Shown here one piece after another: positions 22,849 to 31,945 of a DNA stretch of 32,042 bases. The stretch comes from Actinomycetota bacterium. Lineage in GTDB: Bacteria; Actinomycetota; Acidimicrobiia; Acidimicrobiales; Ilumatobacteraceae. A program made the position numbers and the translations under genes. The first letter of the stretch is position 1. Every line of letters starts with the position of its first letter. The DNA lies in assembly GCA_009703055.1 (NCBI GenBank), contig WLGW01000015.1:1-32042 (forward strand), read 5' to 3'. Below the pieces are notes generated by a model. The model searched no databases. It had not been told where the DNA came from and saw only the letters and a list, made by a program, of their open reading frames with translations.

Positions 22849-23743
22849 ACTGTTCAACAACATCAGGGCTCTTATGTGATGGGTCCATTGTTCGATACAC
22901 AGTGTCAACATTGACAGCTAGTCGACCAAACTCTCCCCACTTTTCAAATCCATTCAATGCAATATCGCGTGCTGCATCCCACGCATCCATCCCGCCATTG
23001 AATCGCTCTGCTGCTTCACCTTGTACGTACACCAAGTAATCACGAATTGCCGTAACGCCCGCTTTGTCGGTCAGGGGTCCGTGTCCTGGAACAATGTGAT
23101 CAACATCGGATGAACAGATGAGATCGCATGCAGCAATCCAGTTATCAAGGGGGCCCACCCACACAACAGGAGTGCCGCCAATAAACAAGATGTCACCGGT
23201 GTACACAGTCTTTGCATCGGGAACGAATACCAAGGTGTCACCTTGCGTGTGAGCGGGGCCAACTTCTACTAACTCAATAGTGCGTCCGCCTACTTCGAAA
23301 GAATGACGCCCCGTGAAGGTTTGTGTGGGGAGAACTGGTTCGATGCCATCAAATTCAAACTCGCCAAAGAAATGACGGAAGAGGTCGCCCACTTCACCAG
23401 GTGCTTTATTCAATGCTGCGAGCATTGCGGGTGGCACTTCACTCATCTCGTGCGCAGTTGCGGCAGAAGCGATGATCTGTGACCCCTTCAGTAACTGATT
23501 GCCATAACAGTGGTCGCCATTGGCGTGAGTGTTCACGACAGTATTGATTCCTGCTTCGCGAGTCACATTTGCCATTGAATCCAACATGCGCTGAGTGATC
23601 TTCAGGTCGAACAAAGTGTCCACAAGTAAGGACTCGCCGTCACCCACGACGAGTCCAGCATTAGACCAACCCCAACCACCATCGGGTTGCAGATACGCAT
23701 GAGTGCCTTCAGCGACTTCATGTAAACCCAGTGTGTAACTCAT
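22811..23743 (-). CDS. MBL-fold metallo-hydrolase with Asn in the first metal motif
   Basis: A 310-residue metallo-beta-lactamase-fold protein, last of a five-gene run, overlapping the GMC oxidoreductase stop by 4 bases (ATGA). The first metal motif reads NTHANGDHCYGN: His73, Asn75, Asp77, His78, so the second histidine of HxHxDH is Asn. Other ligands are present (GPAHTQGDTLVFVP, YTGDILFIGG, IVPGHGP). The HxNxDH variant is known from several uncharacterised MBL hydrolases and suggests altered metal use at site 1. The C-terminal ~70 residues are helical. The substrate is unknown; lactonase, thioesterase and sulfatase-like reactions are all possible. Confidence 0.87.
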   Translation of the reverse strand: MSYTLGLHEVAEGTHAYLQPDGGWGWSNAGLVVGDGESLLVDTLFDLKITQRMLDSMANVTREAGINTVVNTHANGDHCYGNQLLKGSQIIASAATAHEMSEVPPAMLAALNKAPGEVGDLFRHFFGEFEFDGIEPVLPTQTFTGRHSFEVGGRTIELVEVGPAHTQGDTLVFVPDAKTVYTGDILFIGGTPVVWVGPLDNWIAACDLICSSDVDHIVPGHGPLTDKAGVTAIRDYLVYVQGEAAERFNGGMDAWDAARDIALNGFEKWGEFGRLAVNVDTVYRTMDPSHKSPDVVEQFRRMFALEQPGH

Positions 23744-24948
23744 GACAATGACTCCCCGATGTTGCGAGCGATACGCAGTGCCTCCATTGTGACAGGTGCA
23801 GCAGGGGTCTCAGTCGGAACATGAGCCAATACCGAGGCGTCTGCAATCCAGCAATTCTCAAGACCAAGCACCCGACCTGCGGAATCAACTGCTTGCGCGC
23901 ATGAAGAGGCAGCGTGAGACACTCCTCTGACCGACCGCCGCAACCACTCCCGCATGTCATCGTCGTCCCAAGCACTCACATTGACAAGAGACCGACCTCC
24001 TACGGTGATGCTCTTGGGATCGTCCGTAAATTTTCCATCAACTAGAAGTCTGATGAGGTCACGCACTCCCTGCACCATATTGAAGAGGTCCTCATCTGCC
24101 GCCAAGTACTGGAAGTCAGCACGCGGCATGTGATTCGATGAGATTTCTACCCGTCCTCTGCTGATGGGATTCATCAGCGAGACCGAGAGTGCTCCGATGC
24201 CATCAAGATTCTTCGCAGCTCGCTCGTAGCCCACGTTGAGCATCTGTCCACCGGCTGATGTTGACCACTCTCGAACAACTGCGGTATCGAATCGAGCGGG
24301 CAGATGAGCACCCAACGAAAACTGCGCAGTGATTGTCGGATGATTCTGCACACCAACCCCAATCATCGGATTCAGTTTCTCTGCACCCGATGCAAGGAGT
24401 ATCCCCGGCGAAGAAATCGCGCCTGCACACAACACCACCGCAGCAGCACGAAGGGGCTCCTCGCTGCAATCAACACCAATAACTCGATCACCATCAAGAA
24501 GGAGCTCGGTCACACTTCGAGGAAGCCACGACACCCGATTTTCCTCAATGAGGTGGCGAACTGCGCGCCCGGGGTTCCACCGACCACCGTTCCACCACAG
24601 TCTGCTGAGTCTCCCCCCGAGGGCGAGTAGTTCGTGGCCGACGACACCAACATCTGATGTGCGGGCCATTCGGGTGAGACCGTGGAGATGTTCAGGCTCA
24701 TCCCCTGTCAACAACATGCCGTTGACTGCGCTTCCACCACCCATCGCTCGCGCCTGAACGTATCCGTCTTGCGTTGTCACGAGCAGACCCGAGTCGGAGA
24801 AGTTCAAGAACTGCGGATCATCATCATTGCCATATCGACCTGGTTCAACTACAAGGATCGGATGATCCGTGTTGTTTGCAAGATGTGAAACAACGGTGCA
24901 CCCAGCAGTTCCCGCGCCCACCACAATGATCGGCAATTGGGCTGACAT
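23740..24948 (-). CDS. Short GMC-family FAD oxidoreductase
   Basis: A 402-residue flavoprotein. ATG 24948 is chosen because it lies 2 bases after the preceding stop and gives MSAQLPIIVVGAGTAG; the open frame extends 17 residues further into the preceding gene. The N-terminus has the Rossmann motif VGAGTAGCTVVSHLA and the GMC pattern RAMGGGSAVNGMLLTG. A middle VVLCAGAISSPGILLASGA corresponds to GMC signature 2, and the C-terminus has SHAASSC (catalytic-His region) and CWIADASVLAHVPTETPAAPVTMEALRIA. GMC enzymes oxidise alcohols. It is clearly shorter than the usual 500-560 residues, and the second active-site His/Asn position is not obvious (PTETPAAP), so its activity may be unusual. Confidence 0.85.
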   Translation of the reverse strand: MSAQLPIIVVGAGTAGCTVVSHLANNTDHPILVVEPGRYGNDDDPQFLNFSDSGLLVTTQDGYVQARAMGGGSAVNGMLLTGDEPEHLHGLTRMARTSDVGVVGHELLALGGRLSRLWWNGGRWNPGRAVRHLIEENRVSWLPRSVTELLLDGDRVIGVDCSEEPLRAAAVVLCAGAISSPGILLASGAEKLNPMIGVGVQNHPTITAQFSLGAHLPARFDTAVVREWSTSAGGQMLNVGYERAAKNLDGIGALSVSLMNPISRGRVEISSNHMPRADFQYLAADEDLFNMVQGVRDLIRLLVDGKFTDDPKSITVGGRSLVNVSAWDDDDMREWLRRSVRGVSHAASSCAQAVDSAGRVLGLENCWIADASVLAHVPTETPAAPVTMEALRIARNIGESLS

Positions 24949-24950
24949 GT

Positions 24951-25583
24951 TTACAGCCCGTTGAGATGCGATGAATCGTTGTAGCGAACCAAGCGCCACT
25001 TACTACCCTGCACATGGAGCAATTCAGTCAGTGAAGTGTTCTGAGTGTGCAACTCAAACTTTCCTGTCTGATGCATATGCAATGTATTGCGCATCACTGC
25101 GTCAATGACCCCGGCATGGCAGGCAACCACAATGGTGCCGCCCTCATGTTGACGCACAGTTCGACGCAGCGCTTCCATCACACGATCATGGAACTGGGAG
25201 ATGGTTTCTCCACCTGGATACACCACGTCATGTGGGTCGCCATCCCACCGAGGAACACCGAAGCGCTCAATGAATTCGTCATAGGTCATGCCGTCACAAT
25301 CCGGACCGGGATCATGTTCGCCCCACCCCGAATCAACAGAAACAGACAATGAGCCAATCGACGGCGCAATGATGTTTGCAGTCTCTAATGCGCGTGGAAA
25401 GTTGCTCGCAAAGAGAGCCGTTGCCTCCACGTCATGTCCAGCACTCAGGCGATTACGAAGTGCTTCAGCCTGCAAACGACCGTGATCAGTCAAGCCAGTG
25501 CAACTGCGAGGACCACCAACGAATCGCTCAACAGTTGCGCGTGATTCTCCGTGGCGAACAAGGACGAGTCGAGTAGACGTCAC
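24951..25583 (-). CDS. Histidine phosphatase family protein (phosphoglycerate-mutase-like)
   Basis: A 210-residue protein with the RHG motif at the N-terminus (LVLVRHGESRAT), an internal FASNFPRALETANII arginine, the acidic GWGEHDPGPDCDGMTYDEF and the second catalytic histidine in VVACHAGVIDAVMRN. This is the branch-1 histidine phosphatase fold. These enzymes act through a phosphohistidine on sugar phosphates, nucleotides or other phosphoesters; length and motifs fit a general phosphatase rather than glycolytic mutase. It lies 6 bases after the CoxE-like gene and 2 bases before the GMC gene, so it is cotranscribed with them. Confidence 0.88.
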   Translation of the reverse strand: MTSTRLVLVRHGESRATVERFVGGPRSCTGLTDHGRLQAEALRNRLSAGHDVEATALFASNFPRALETANIIAPSIGSLSVSVDSGWGEHDPGPDCDGMTYDEFIERFGVPRWDGDPHDVVYPGGETISQFHDRVMEALRRTVRQHEGGTIVVACHAGVIDAVMRNTLHMHQTGKFELHTQNTSLTELLHVQGSKWRLVRYNDSSHLNGL

Positions 25584-25589
25584 TCTCGA

Positions 25590-27032
25590 TCAAGCCAGTT
25601 TCTCGACGAAAGCCTCAAGCTGACGCAAGTTGCGACACTCAAAGACTCCATCGGTATGAACTCCGTATTCGCCAACGATCGAGTCACCGGTGTTCCAGTA
25701 CGAGCGAGGCTCAGGATTCAGCCAGTAGACCTTGCGAGCCTTCTGCTTCATTTCCTTGATGACCCATGCCTGAGATGCGTGATAGTTGTTTCTTGCATCA
25801 CCAAGAAGGATGACGCTGGACTTGGGATTGATTTCCTTGCCCCACTTCTCCCAAAACACTTCGAATGCATGGCCGTAGTCAGAATGGCCATCAACCCAAA
25901 TCACATCAGCTTCAGTGTTTATTCGTTGAATTGCTTCCGACACATCTTCGGTCTTCTTGAAGTAATCAGTCACTTCATCGATGCCGTCAATGAAAACAAA
26001 CGCACGAACCTTTGAGAATTGGTTCGACAATGCATACACAAGCATGAGAGTGAACCGAGCGAACGCAGCAACTGAGCCAGAGATGTCAGCCACCACAATA
26101 AGTTCAGGCTTTGCGGGGCGCGGATACTTGAACTTGGGCTCTGCAGGCACACCACCGTACGCAAGGCTGTGTCGCACTGTATTGCGGAAGTCGAGAGGCC
26201 CCTTACGTCCGTGACGACGCTTACGAGCCAATTTTGCAGCAAGCTTGCGCGTCAACGGCTGCAGAGCCTTCTTCAGGTTCTGCATTTCATCACGGCTTGC
26301 GTGCATGAATTCAACATCTTCAGGAAGAGGCTTGCGCAACGTCTTTGCCATTGCTTCAGCACCGCGGTCTGCAACTAAACGACGACGGATTTCAGCTTCC
26401 ACTTCTTGCTTGAACTGTTCGATGCGATGGTTGTATTCATCGCGCTCAAGTCGCTCTTCAAGTTTGGTGAGTTCGCCGCCCACTTGCTGACGACTTGCTT
26501 CCATCAACTTCTCAGACATGCCATCTAAATCAAGATTGCGCAGAGTGCGATACAAGTAATAGGTACCACCGACAGGTCGGCCTGGTTCCATACCGGCGAA
26601 ACGCTGAACTGCCTGACGAGCGAGTGCACGCATCATTGCCTGGTCGCCATTCATGAGTGCATTCATCAGAATGTTCATGAGTTCTTCGGGCGTGAGCTGG
26701 TCCATGCCGCCAGCACCACCATTGCCTTCGCCCTTCATCTGGGCGTCTTGCATTTGACGCAAGAAATCGTCAATATCGCCACCAGTTCCATCACCGTCGG
26801 TGATGCTGTACTCCGGACCACGAAGACTGAAGTACACCTCAAAGACGGTTTCGAAGGAACGCCAGTGCGCGTGATTCTTTACAAGAGTCGCACCGAGTGC
26901 GTATTTGAATGCTTCGCGATCCTCAAGAGGAATATGCGAGATGGCAGTCATCGCATCAAGGTTCTCGGTGAGGCTCACGGGCAGACCCGCGTTCCTCAAC
27001 TCAACAATGAACCCAGATAAAAGATCAAGCAT
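25590..27032 (-). CDS. CoxE-like von Willebrand A domain protein
   Basis: A 480-residue protein. The N-terminal ~300 residues are helical and charged, with GFIVELRNAGLPVSLTENLDA at the start and a stretch with MxxALMNGDQAMMRALARQAV. The C-terminal vWA domain has the MIDAS Asp316-x-Ser318-x-Ser320 (VVADISGSVA), then VFIDGIDEVTDYF and VILLGDARNNY. The layout matches CoxE (VWA_CoxE), which pairs with a MoxR AAA ATPase to load metals or mature enzymes. The moxR gene lies 18 bases upstream. No carbon-monoxide dehydrogenase genes are in the window, so the client is unknown. Confidence 0.9.
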   Translation of the reverse strand: MLDLLSGFIVELRNAGLPVSLTENLDAMTAISHIPLEDREAFKYALGATLVKNHAHWRSFETVFEVYFSLRGPEYSITDGDGTGGDIDDFLRQMQDAQMKGEGNGGAGGMDQLTPEELMNILMNALMNGDQAMMRALARQAVQRFAGMEPGRPVGGTYYLYRTLRNLDLDGMSEKLMEASRQQVGGELTKLEERLERDEYNHRIEQFKQEVEAEIRRRLVADRGAEAMAKTLRKPLPEDVEFMHASRDEMQNLKKALQPLTRKLAAKLARKRRHGRKGPLDFRNTVRHSLAYGGVPAEPKFKYPRPAKPELIVVADISGSVAAFARFTLMLVYALSNQFSKVRAFVFIDGIDEVTDYFKKTEDVSEAIQRINTEADVIWVDGHSDYGHAFEVFWEKWGKEINPKSSVILLGDARNNYHASQAWVIKEMKQKARKVYWLNPEPRSYWNTGDSIVGEYGVHTDGVFECRNLRQLEAFVEKLA

Positions 27033-27050
27033 GACGACTATGCAACCGAA

Positions 27051-27914
27051 CTAGTCGATGGAGAGTTCTTTGGCTGCCTTAGCAATGTCTGTCTGATACT
27101 TCAGAAGAACATGCAAGGTTTCCTTGGCCTGTTCAGCATCAATTGTCTCAAGACCCAACAAGACCAGGGTGCGAGCCCAGTCAAGTGTTTCTGACACAGA
27201 AGGAGCCTTCTTGAGGTCGAGCTGACGAATGCTGCGAACGATGCGTGCAATCTGGTCGGCCAACATCTCAGTGATGCCTTCCACCTTGGTGAGCACGATT
27301 TCCTTCTCGCGATCCATCTGTGGGTAATCAACATGCAAGAACAAGCAACGACGCTTCAGAGCTTCCGACAATTCACGAGTGTTGTTTGATGTGAGGAACA
27401 CCATAGGAATCTGCTTGGCAGTGATGGTGCCCAACTCAGGAATTGACACTTGGTACTCAGAGAGAATTTCGAGAAGAAGAGCTTCTGTCTCCACCTCAAC
27501 ACGGTCCACTTCGTCAATCAGGAGAACGACGGGCTCTTCGGCCGTGATGGCCTCAAGCAAGGGACGTGTCAGAAGAAATTCATCACCGAAGATGTCGTCA
27601 TGGACATCTGACCAAGAATCAGAGTTCTTGTCTGCCTGGATACGAAGCAACTGCTTCTTGTAGTTCCATTCGTAGAGCGCCTTGGACTCGTCGAGACCTT
27701 CGTAGCACTGCAAACGAATCAGACGAGCGCCTGTCATTTCGGCGATGCTCTTTGCCAGCTGGGTCTTACCCGTACCGGCGGGACCTTCGACCAAGATGGG
27801 CTTGCCAAGACGATCAGCGAGGAACGCAACACCCGCAATGCCGTCATCGGCCAGATAATTAACAGCCTTGAGGCCGTCACGAACTTGTTGAACTGAGTCG
27901 AAGCGAGGTGCCAT
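27051..27914 (-). CDS. MoxR-family AAA+ ATPase (CoxD-like)
   Basis: A 287-residue AAA+ ATPase. Walker A is GPAGTGKT (residues 44-51), Walker B VVLLIDEVDRVE with Asp134-Glu135, sensor 1 FLTSNNTRELSEALKRRCLF with the arginine finger, then a lid with sensor 2. The family acts as a chaperone for metalloenzyme or complex assembly together with vWA proteins; the next gene is such a partner. The ATG at 27914 has no Shine-Dalgarno but a TAGGTT hexamer 9 bases upstream, and it is divergent from murJ. It is the first of five closely spaced genes. Confidence 0.93.
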   Translation of the reverse strand: MAPRFDSVQQVRDGLKAVNYLADDGIAGVAFLADRLGKPILVEGPAGTGKTQLAKSIAEMTGARLIRLQCYEGLDESKALYEWNYKKQLLRIQADKNSDSWSDVHDDIFGDEFLLTRPLLEAITAEEPVVLLIDEVDRVEVETEALLLEILSEYQVSIPELGTITAKQIPMVFLTSNNTRELSEALKRRCLFLHVDYPQMDREKEIVLTKVEGITEMLADQIARIVRSIRQLDLKKAPSVSETLDWARTLVLLGLETIDAEQAKETLHVLLKYQTDIAKAAKELSID

Positions 27915-27923
27915 AAGTCTTCA

Positions 27924-27929
27924 AACCTA
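27924..27929 (-). promoter_or_regulatory. Candidate -10 element of the moxR operon (near-leaderless)
   Basis: TAGGTT on the minus strand ends 9 bases before ATG 27914, with no ribosome binding site between. The predicted leader is 0-3 bases. Confidence 0.33.
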
Positions 27930-28000
27930 GTGGGGCACTGGCTCAGCGGGGGCATTGGGACTGAAAACAGCCCCTCACCAGCCCCATGACTTCTAGCCCC

Positions 28001-28006
28001 TAATCT
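28001..28006 (+). promoter_or_regulatory. Candidate -10 element of murJ (leaderless)
   Basis: TAATCT, a good match to TANNNT, is separated from ATG 28013 by 6 bases (CTCCTC) that cannot act as a ribosome binding site. Transcription should start at the A of the start codon. Confidence 0.45.
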
Positions 28007-28012
28007 CTCCTC

Positions 28013-29596
28013 ATGTTCAAAGACACGCTCGTAGTGGCCCTTGGAACAGCCATGTCCCGCCTCACGGGACTTTTGCGTGTCATTGTCATTGGGGTCATCA
28101 TTGGCCAAACGGCATTGGCAGATGCCTTCGACGGGGCAAATAACTCGCCGAACTCCATCTATGAACTTCTGGTGGGCGGCCTTCTTGCCGCGAGCCTGGT
28201 ACCTCTCTTCACTCGTTTCGCAGAGGATAAGGATGAAGAAGCGACCCAGGCTGTCGTCTCAACGTCCATCGTCGTGCTTGCACTTGCAACCTTGATTGCC
28301 ATTGCCTGTGCGCCCTTGATCTTCCGAGTCTTCTCGCTGTATCCAAGTGCAAAAGTCGATGTTGATCAGTTCCGTCGTGCAGGAACTGCAATGACGCGCA
28401 TCTTCCTCATTCAGATTTTCTTTTACGGACTTTCTGCAATTGGTTCTGCGCTGCTGAACTCTCGACGTCGGTTTGCAGCAGCAGCGTGGTCACCCGTCCT
28501 TTCGAACATCGTCACGATTACTTTGCTCGTCCTCATTCCCTTCACCAGAGACGGACGGCCTGAACTTACTGACGTCATGAACGACCACACCTTCTTTTGG
28601 TTGTTCACCATGTCTGCAACCGGCGGCATCATCGCCATGGCGCTTTTCCTCGTTCCTGCCTTGCGGAACACCGACATCACCTTTCGTTTCACACCCAACT
28701 TTCGCCATCCTGCGGTACGCACGATGGTCAAATTGTCGTCTTGGACATTTGGTTATGTGGTCACGAACCAGGTTGCACTCATCATCATCAAGAACCTTGC
28801 ATCACCTGGTAGTGGTGACCAAGATGCCTACTCAAAAGCATTCACCTTTTTCATGCTCCCCCACGGGCTTCTTGCGATTTCGATTGCCACAACTTTCGTT
28901 CCCGAACTAGTTCGTCGAGTTCGTGCAGGTGACATTTTCGGATTTGCCACTTGGACAACATCAGGTATTCGCTGGATCAGCATTCTCACAATCCCCGCAT
29001 CCATCGCAATGGTCATCCTCGCCCACCCCATCATCAGTTCACTTCTTGAGCACGGCAACTTCAATGGTGCCGCAGCAAGTAATACTGCACGCGCACTTGC
29101 AGGGTTCTCAGTAGGACTCACCGGCTTCTCTCTCTACATCTTCTGTCTCCGGGGCTTCTATGCACATGAAGACACAAAGACACCGTTCTACGTGAACGTC
29201 TTTGAGAATATTCTCAACGTCATCTTCGCCCTCATCTTGGTGGATCACTACGGCGTATTCGGACTCGGAATCAGTTTCGGAATGGCGTACATGATTGCCT
29301 CATTGGTTCTCTTATGGCTCCTCCACACCAAGCATCAAGCCATCGACTGGGGCAGCCTGTTCGATATGTCGTGGCGCGTTCTTGGAGCCAGCAGCATCAT
29401 GGGTGTCGTTGTTTGGAGCCTGGAGAAACTGTTGGATCCGAAATCAGGAATGTCACAGATGGCAGAACTCTTTATCTGCGTAACAGCTGGCTTTGTTGTA
29501 TACGCCATTGCTCTGTACGCATTCCGTGTGAAGGACATGCAGAACCTCTCGACACTTCTGCCAAAGAGAACAACCGACGTTCAAACGACGCTGTAG
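28013..29596 (+). CDS. murJ: Lipid II flippase MurJ (MviN family)
   Basis: A 527-residue polytopic membrane protein with about 14 hydrophobic helices. The N-terminus (DTLVVALGTAMSRLTGLLRV, GQTALADAFDGANNSPNSIYELLVGGLLAASLVPLF) is the conserved MurJ region with the Arg/Asp residues lining the flippase cavity. Later blocks ILNSRRRFAAAAWSPVLSNIV, LPHGLLAISIATTFVPEL and RGFYAHEDTKTPFYVNV are also diagnostic. MurJ moves lipid II across the cytoplasmic membrane for peptidoglycan synthesis. There is no C-terminal pseudokinase as in mycobacterial MviN. It is monocistronic, converging with proB 2 bases after its stop. Confidence 0.94.
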   Translation: MFKDTLVVALGTAMSRLTGLLRVIVIGVIIGQTALADAFDGANNSPNSIYELLVGGLLAASLVPLFTRFAEDKDEEATQAVVSTSIVVLALATLIAIACAPLIFRVFSLYPSAKVDVDQFRRAGTAMTRIFLIQIFFYGLSAIGSALLNSRRRFAAAAWSPVLSNIVTITLLVLIPFTRDGRPELTDVMNDHTFFWLFTMSATGGIIAMALFLVPALRNTDITFRFTPNFRHPAVRTMVKLSSWTFGYVVTNQVALIIIKNLASPGSGDQDAYSKAFTFFMLPHGLLAISIATTFVPELVRRVRAGDIFGFATWTTSGIRWISILTIPASIAMVILAHPIISSLLEHGNFNGAAASNTARALAGFSVGLTGFSLYIFCLRGFYAHEDTKTPFYVNVFENILNVIFALILVDHYGVFGLGISFGMAYMIASLVLLWLLHTKHQAIDWGSLFDMSWRVLGASSIMGVVVWSLEKLLDPKSGMSQMAELFICVTAGFVVYAIALYAFRVKDMQNLSTLLPKRTTDVQTTL

Positions 29597-29598
29597 GT

Positions 29599-30684
29599 CT
29601 ATGCAAGTACGACGAGGTCGTCGCGATGCATGACTTCGACAACCGACATGTCCGCGAGATCAGCGGTGCGCTTCCCCATGCATGAGAGTGCCTGCGACGA
29701 TGACATCGCCGACATTCCGCGAGCAATCACAACGCCACCAGAATCGACCACTTCAAGAGTTGCACCGACGTCAAACGTTCCATGAACGGCAGTGACACCG
29801 GCAGGCAGCAATGACGTACCACGGGACACAATTGCATCGCGCGCGCCATCGTCGAGGACAACTGTGCCTTCCACTTCAGCAGCAAAAGCGATCCATAATT
29901 TTCGAGCAGACAAATTGCGATCATGTGGCAAGAAGCGAGTGCCCACTTCTTTCCCGTTAATCGCATTAATGACAGCATCTTCTGCAGAGGCCGCAGCAAT
30001 GACTGCGGTCACCCCTGACCACGAAGCGATTCGCGCTGCAGCAAGCTTTGAGGCCATGCCGCCACTGCCTCGCTCTGTACCGGCACCCGATGTGGAGACA
30101 GCAAGCAATGGGTCATCAGAGGACACCAAAGAGATGACAGTGGCATCAGGATTCGTCCGTGGATCAGCCGTATACAAACCAGCGGTATCGGTAAGAAGCA
30201 CGAGCATGTCGGCACTCACTAAGTGCGACAGCAGTGATGCAAGATGATCGTTGTCGCCGTAGCGAATCTCATTGTTCGCAATCGCATCATTCTCATTAAC
30301 GACAGGAATGCATCCGAGTTCTAGGAGTCGGCCAATGGTGTTGCGCGCATGAAGGTATTGCTGTCTGTCAACAAAGTCGTGAGGAACAAGCAACACCTGT
30401 GCGGCCACCAATGAGTACTCAGCGAGAGCCTGGTTATACGCAGCCATCAACTGAGGCTGACCCACAGCGGAGAGAGCTTGGAGAGACAACACGTCTTGAG
30501 GGCGTTCCGAAAGACCAAGTCCGGCAACTCCTGATGCAACAGCACCCGACGTCACAAGCAAGACCTCATGGCCGGCAGAACGTGCTGCAGCCAACTGGCG
30601 AGCAACGGACGTGATCACGTCAAGACGAATACGGCCTTCCACATCAGTCAGTGATGAGGTTCCGACTTTGACGACTACACGCAT
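29599..30684 (-). CDS. proB: Glutamate 5-kinase with C-terminal PUA domain
   Basis: A 361-residue enzyme of proline synthesis, phosphorylating glutamate to gamma-glutamyl phosphate. The frame is open to 30807 but ATG 30684 gives the canonical N-terminus MRVVVKVGTSSLTD and lies 10 bases after the obgE stop. Motifs: VTSGAVASGVAGLG, VNENDAIANNEIRYGDNDHLASLLS, LLTDTAGLYTADPRTNPDA and GSGGMASKLAAARIASWSGV in the amino-acid-kinase domain (to ~residue 260); residues ~275-355 are a PUA domain (KLWIAFAAEVEGTVVLDDGARDAIV). The obgE-proB order is standard in actinobacteria. Confidence 0.95.
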   Translation of the reverse strand: MRVVVKVGTSSLTDVEGRIRLDVITSVARQLAAARSAGHEVLLVTSGAVASGVAGLGLSERPQDVLSLQALSAVGQPQLMAAYNQALAEYSLVAAQVLLVPHDFVDRQQYLHARNTIGRLLELGCIPVVNENDAIANNEIRYGDNDHLASLLSHLVSADMLVLLTDTAGLYTADPRTNPDATVISLVSSDDPLLAVSTSGAGTERGSGGMASKLAAARIASWSGVTAVIAAASAEDAVINAINGKEVGTRFLPHDRNLSARKLWIAFAAEVEGTVVLDDGARDAIVSRGTSLLPAGVTAVHGTFDVGATLEVVDSGGVVIARGMSAMSSSQALSCMGKRTADLADMSVVEVMHRDDLVVLA

Positions 30685-30694
30685 GGGTACAGAC

Positions 30695-31945
30695 TTACAT
30701 TTCTGGCACAAATTCAAAACTGAATTGTGCAATCCACACGACATCGCCTTCCACAACCCCAGCGCGAGTGAGCAACTTAGGAACACCCAGCTTGGCAAGG
30801 CGCTCATCGATGTAGTTCAAGGCTTCAGGGGTCGTCACATCATTGAGTGCAACAACGCGCTCGGCATTGCGTCCGTGGACCCGGTACTCGTTCTCGCCCA
30901 ACTGCTCGACCCACGAGTGCTCTGGCTCGGGGCGCATGATGATCGTGGCTTCTTCCACTGGTTCAGACTGACGAGCTTCGCCAACATTCTGCGCCAACAT
31001 GTTGACCACATTGCGCACGTTCTCTGACGTGATGGAAGACATCTTGATGTGCTTCCAATCAGCAACATCCGTGGGGTTTGCGCTGTCGGACTTGGTACCA
31101 ACAATCAGAGACGGACGAGTGAGAAGTTCGGGGCGATAGTTGCCCACCTCATGCTGCAAGATGCGCAACTGCTCTTCGGGCTCAATGCCGTCCATCGCAA
31201 CAAGGTCGATGAGGTAACACAACACGCGCGCACGTTCGATATGACGAAGGAACTGATGACCAAGACCCTTGCCTTCACTTGCACCCTCAATAAGCCCTGG
31301 AATGTCAGCCATGACGAACTCAGTGGTGTCATCGATACGCACAACACCGAGGTGTGGCTCAAGAGTGGTGAACGGATAGTTCGCGATCTTTGGCTTTGCT
31401 GCAGACACTGTACTGATGAAGGTGCTCTTGCCCGCATTAGGGAAGCCCACCAACGCAACGTCGGCCATCAACTTCAGTTCAAGCTTGAGCCACCGTTCGT
31501 GCCCTTCTTCGCCCTGCTCAGCGAAAATGGGAGCGCGACGCAAGTTGCTCATGAACTTGTGATTGCCGCGTCCACCGCGACCACCAGCAGCTGCAAGCCA
31601 CTTGTCGCCATGATTCACCAAGTCGGCGAGAACTTCACCCGAGTACATATCTTTGGCGACGGTGCCTTCGGGAACAGCAATATAGAGATCTTCTCCACGG
31701 CGACCATGAAGGTCTTTGCCCTTGCCGTGAACGCCATTGCTGGCGCGACGGTGTGGGTGATCACGGAAAGCCAAAAGCGACGCCGCATTGCGGTCAGCAA
31801 CCAACCAGACATCGCCACCTTTGCCGCCGTCTCCACCATTGGGTCCACCAAAGGCCACGGGACCTTCACGACGGAAGCTGACACAGCCTGCGCCGCCGTC
31901 TCCACCGCGGACGTTTAGTTGGGCTTCGTCGACAAACACACTCAT
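30695..31945 (-). CDS. obgE: GTPase ObgE/CgtA
   Basis: A 416-residue ribosome-associated GTPase. Residues 1-~160 form the glycine-rich Obg fold (QLNVRGGDGGAGCVSFRRE, GGPNGGDGGKGG). The G domain has G1 GFPNAGKST (167-175), G3 DIPG (214-217), G4 near GTKSD and G5 SSIT. Residues ~335-416 form an OCT domain (YRVHGRNAERVVALNDVTTPEALNYIDERL), found in actinobacterial and some firmicute Obg proteins. It acts in 50S subunit assembly and stress responses. ATG 31945 is followed downstream by proB. The usual rplU-rpmA genes are not immediately upstream within the visible 97 bases. Confidence 0.96.
   Translation of the reverse strand: MSVFVDEAQLNVRGGDGGAGCVSFRREGPVAFGGPNGGDGGKGGDVWLVADRNAASLLAFRDHPHRRASNGVHGKGKDLHGRRGEDLYIAVPEGTVAKDMYSGEVLADLVNHGDKWLAAAGGRGGRGNHKFMSNLRRAPIFAEQGEEGHERWLKLELKLMADVALVGFPNAGKSTFISTVSAAKPKIANYPFTTLEPHLGVVRIDDTTEFVMADIPGLIEGASEGKGLGHQFLRHIERARVLCYLIDLVAMDGIEPEEQLRILQHEVGNYRPELLTRPSLIVGTKSDSANPTDVADWKHIKMSSITSENVRNVVNMLAQNVGEARQSEPVEEATIIMRPEPEHSWVEQLGENEYRVHGRNAERVVALNDVTTPEALNYIDERLAKLGVPKLLTRAGVVEGDVVWIAQFSFEFVPEM

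Noticed and set aside
22811-27914. Mycofactocin cluster, suggested by the GMC oxidoreductase
   Set aside because: No precursor peptide, radical SAM enzyme or other mft gene is present, and the GMC protein is too short for a confident MftG call.
25590-27914. Carbon-monoxide dehydrogenase (cox) cluster
   Set aside because: Only the MoxR and CoxE-like maturation genes are present; no coxMSL or molybdopterin genes lie nearby, and such pairs occur widely without cox.
30685-30807. Longer N-terminus for proB
   Set aside because: It runs into the end of obgE; ATG 30684 gives the canonical glutamate-kinase N-terminus.
31049-31918. 289-residue plus-strand ORF opposite obgE
   Set aside because: It mirrors the highly constrained Obg and G domains; no ribosome binding site or family resemblance.
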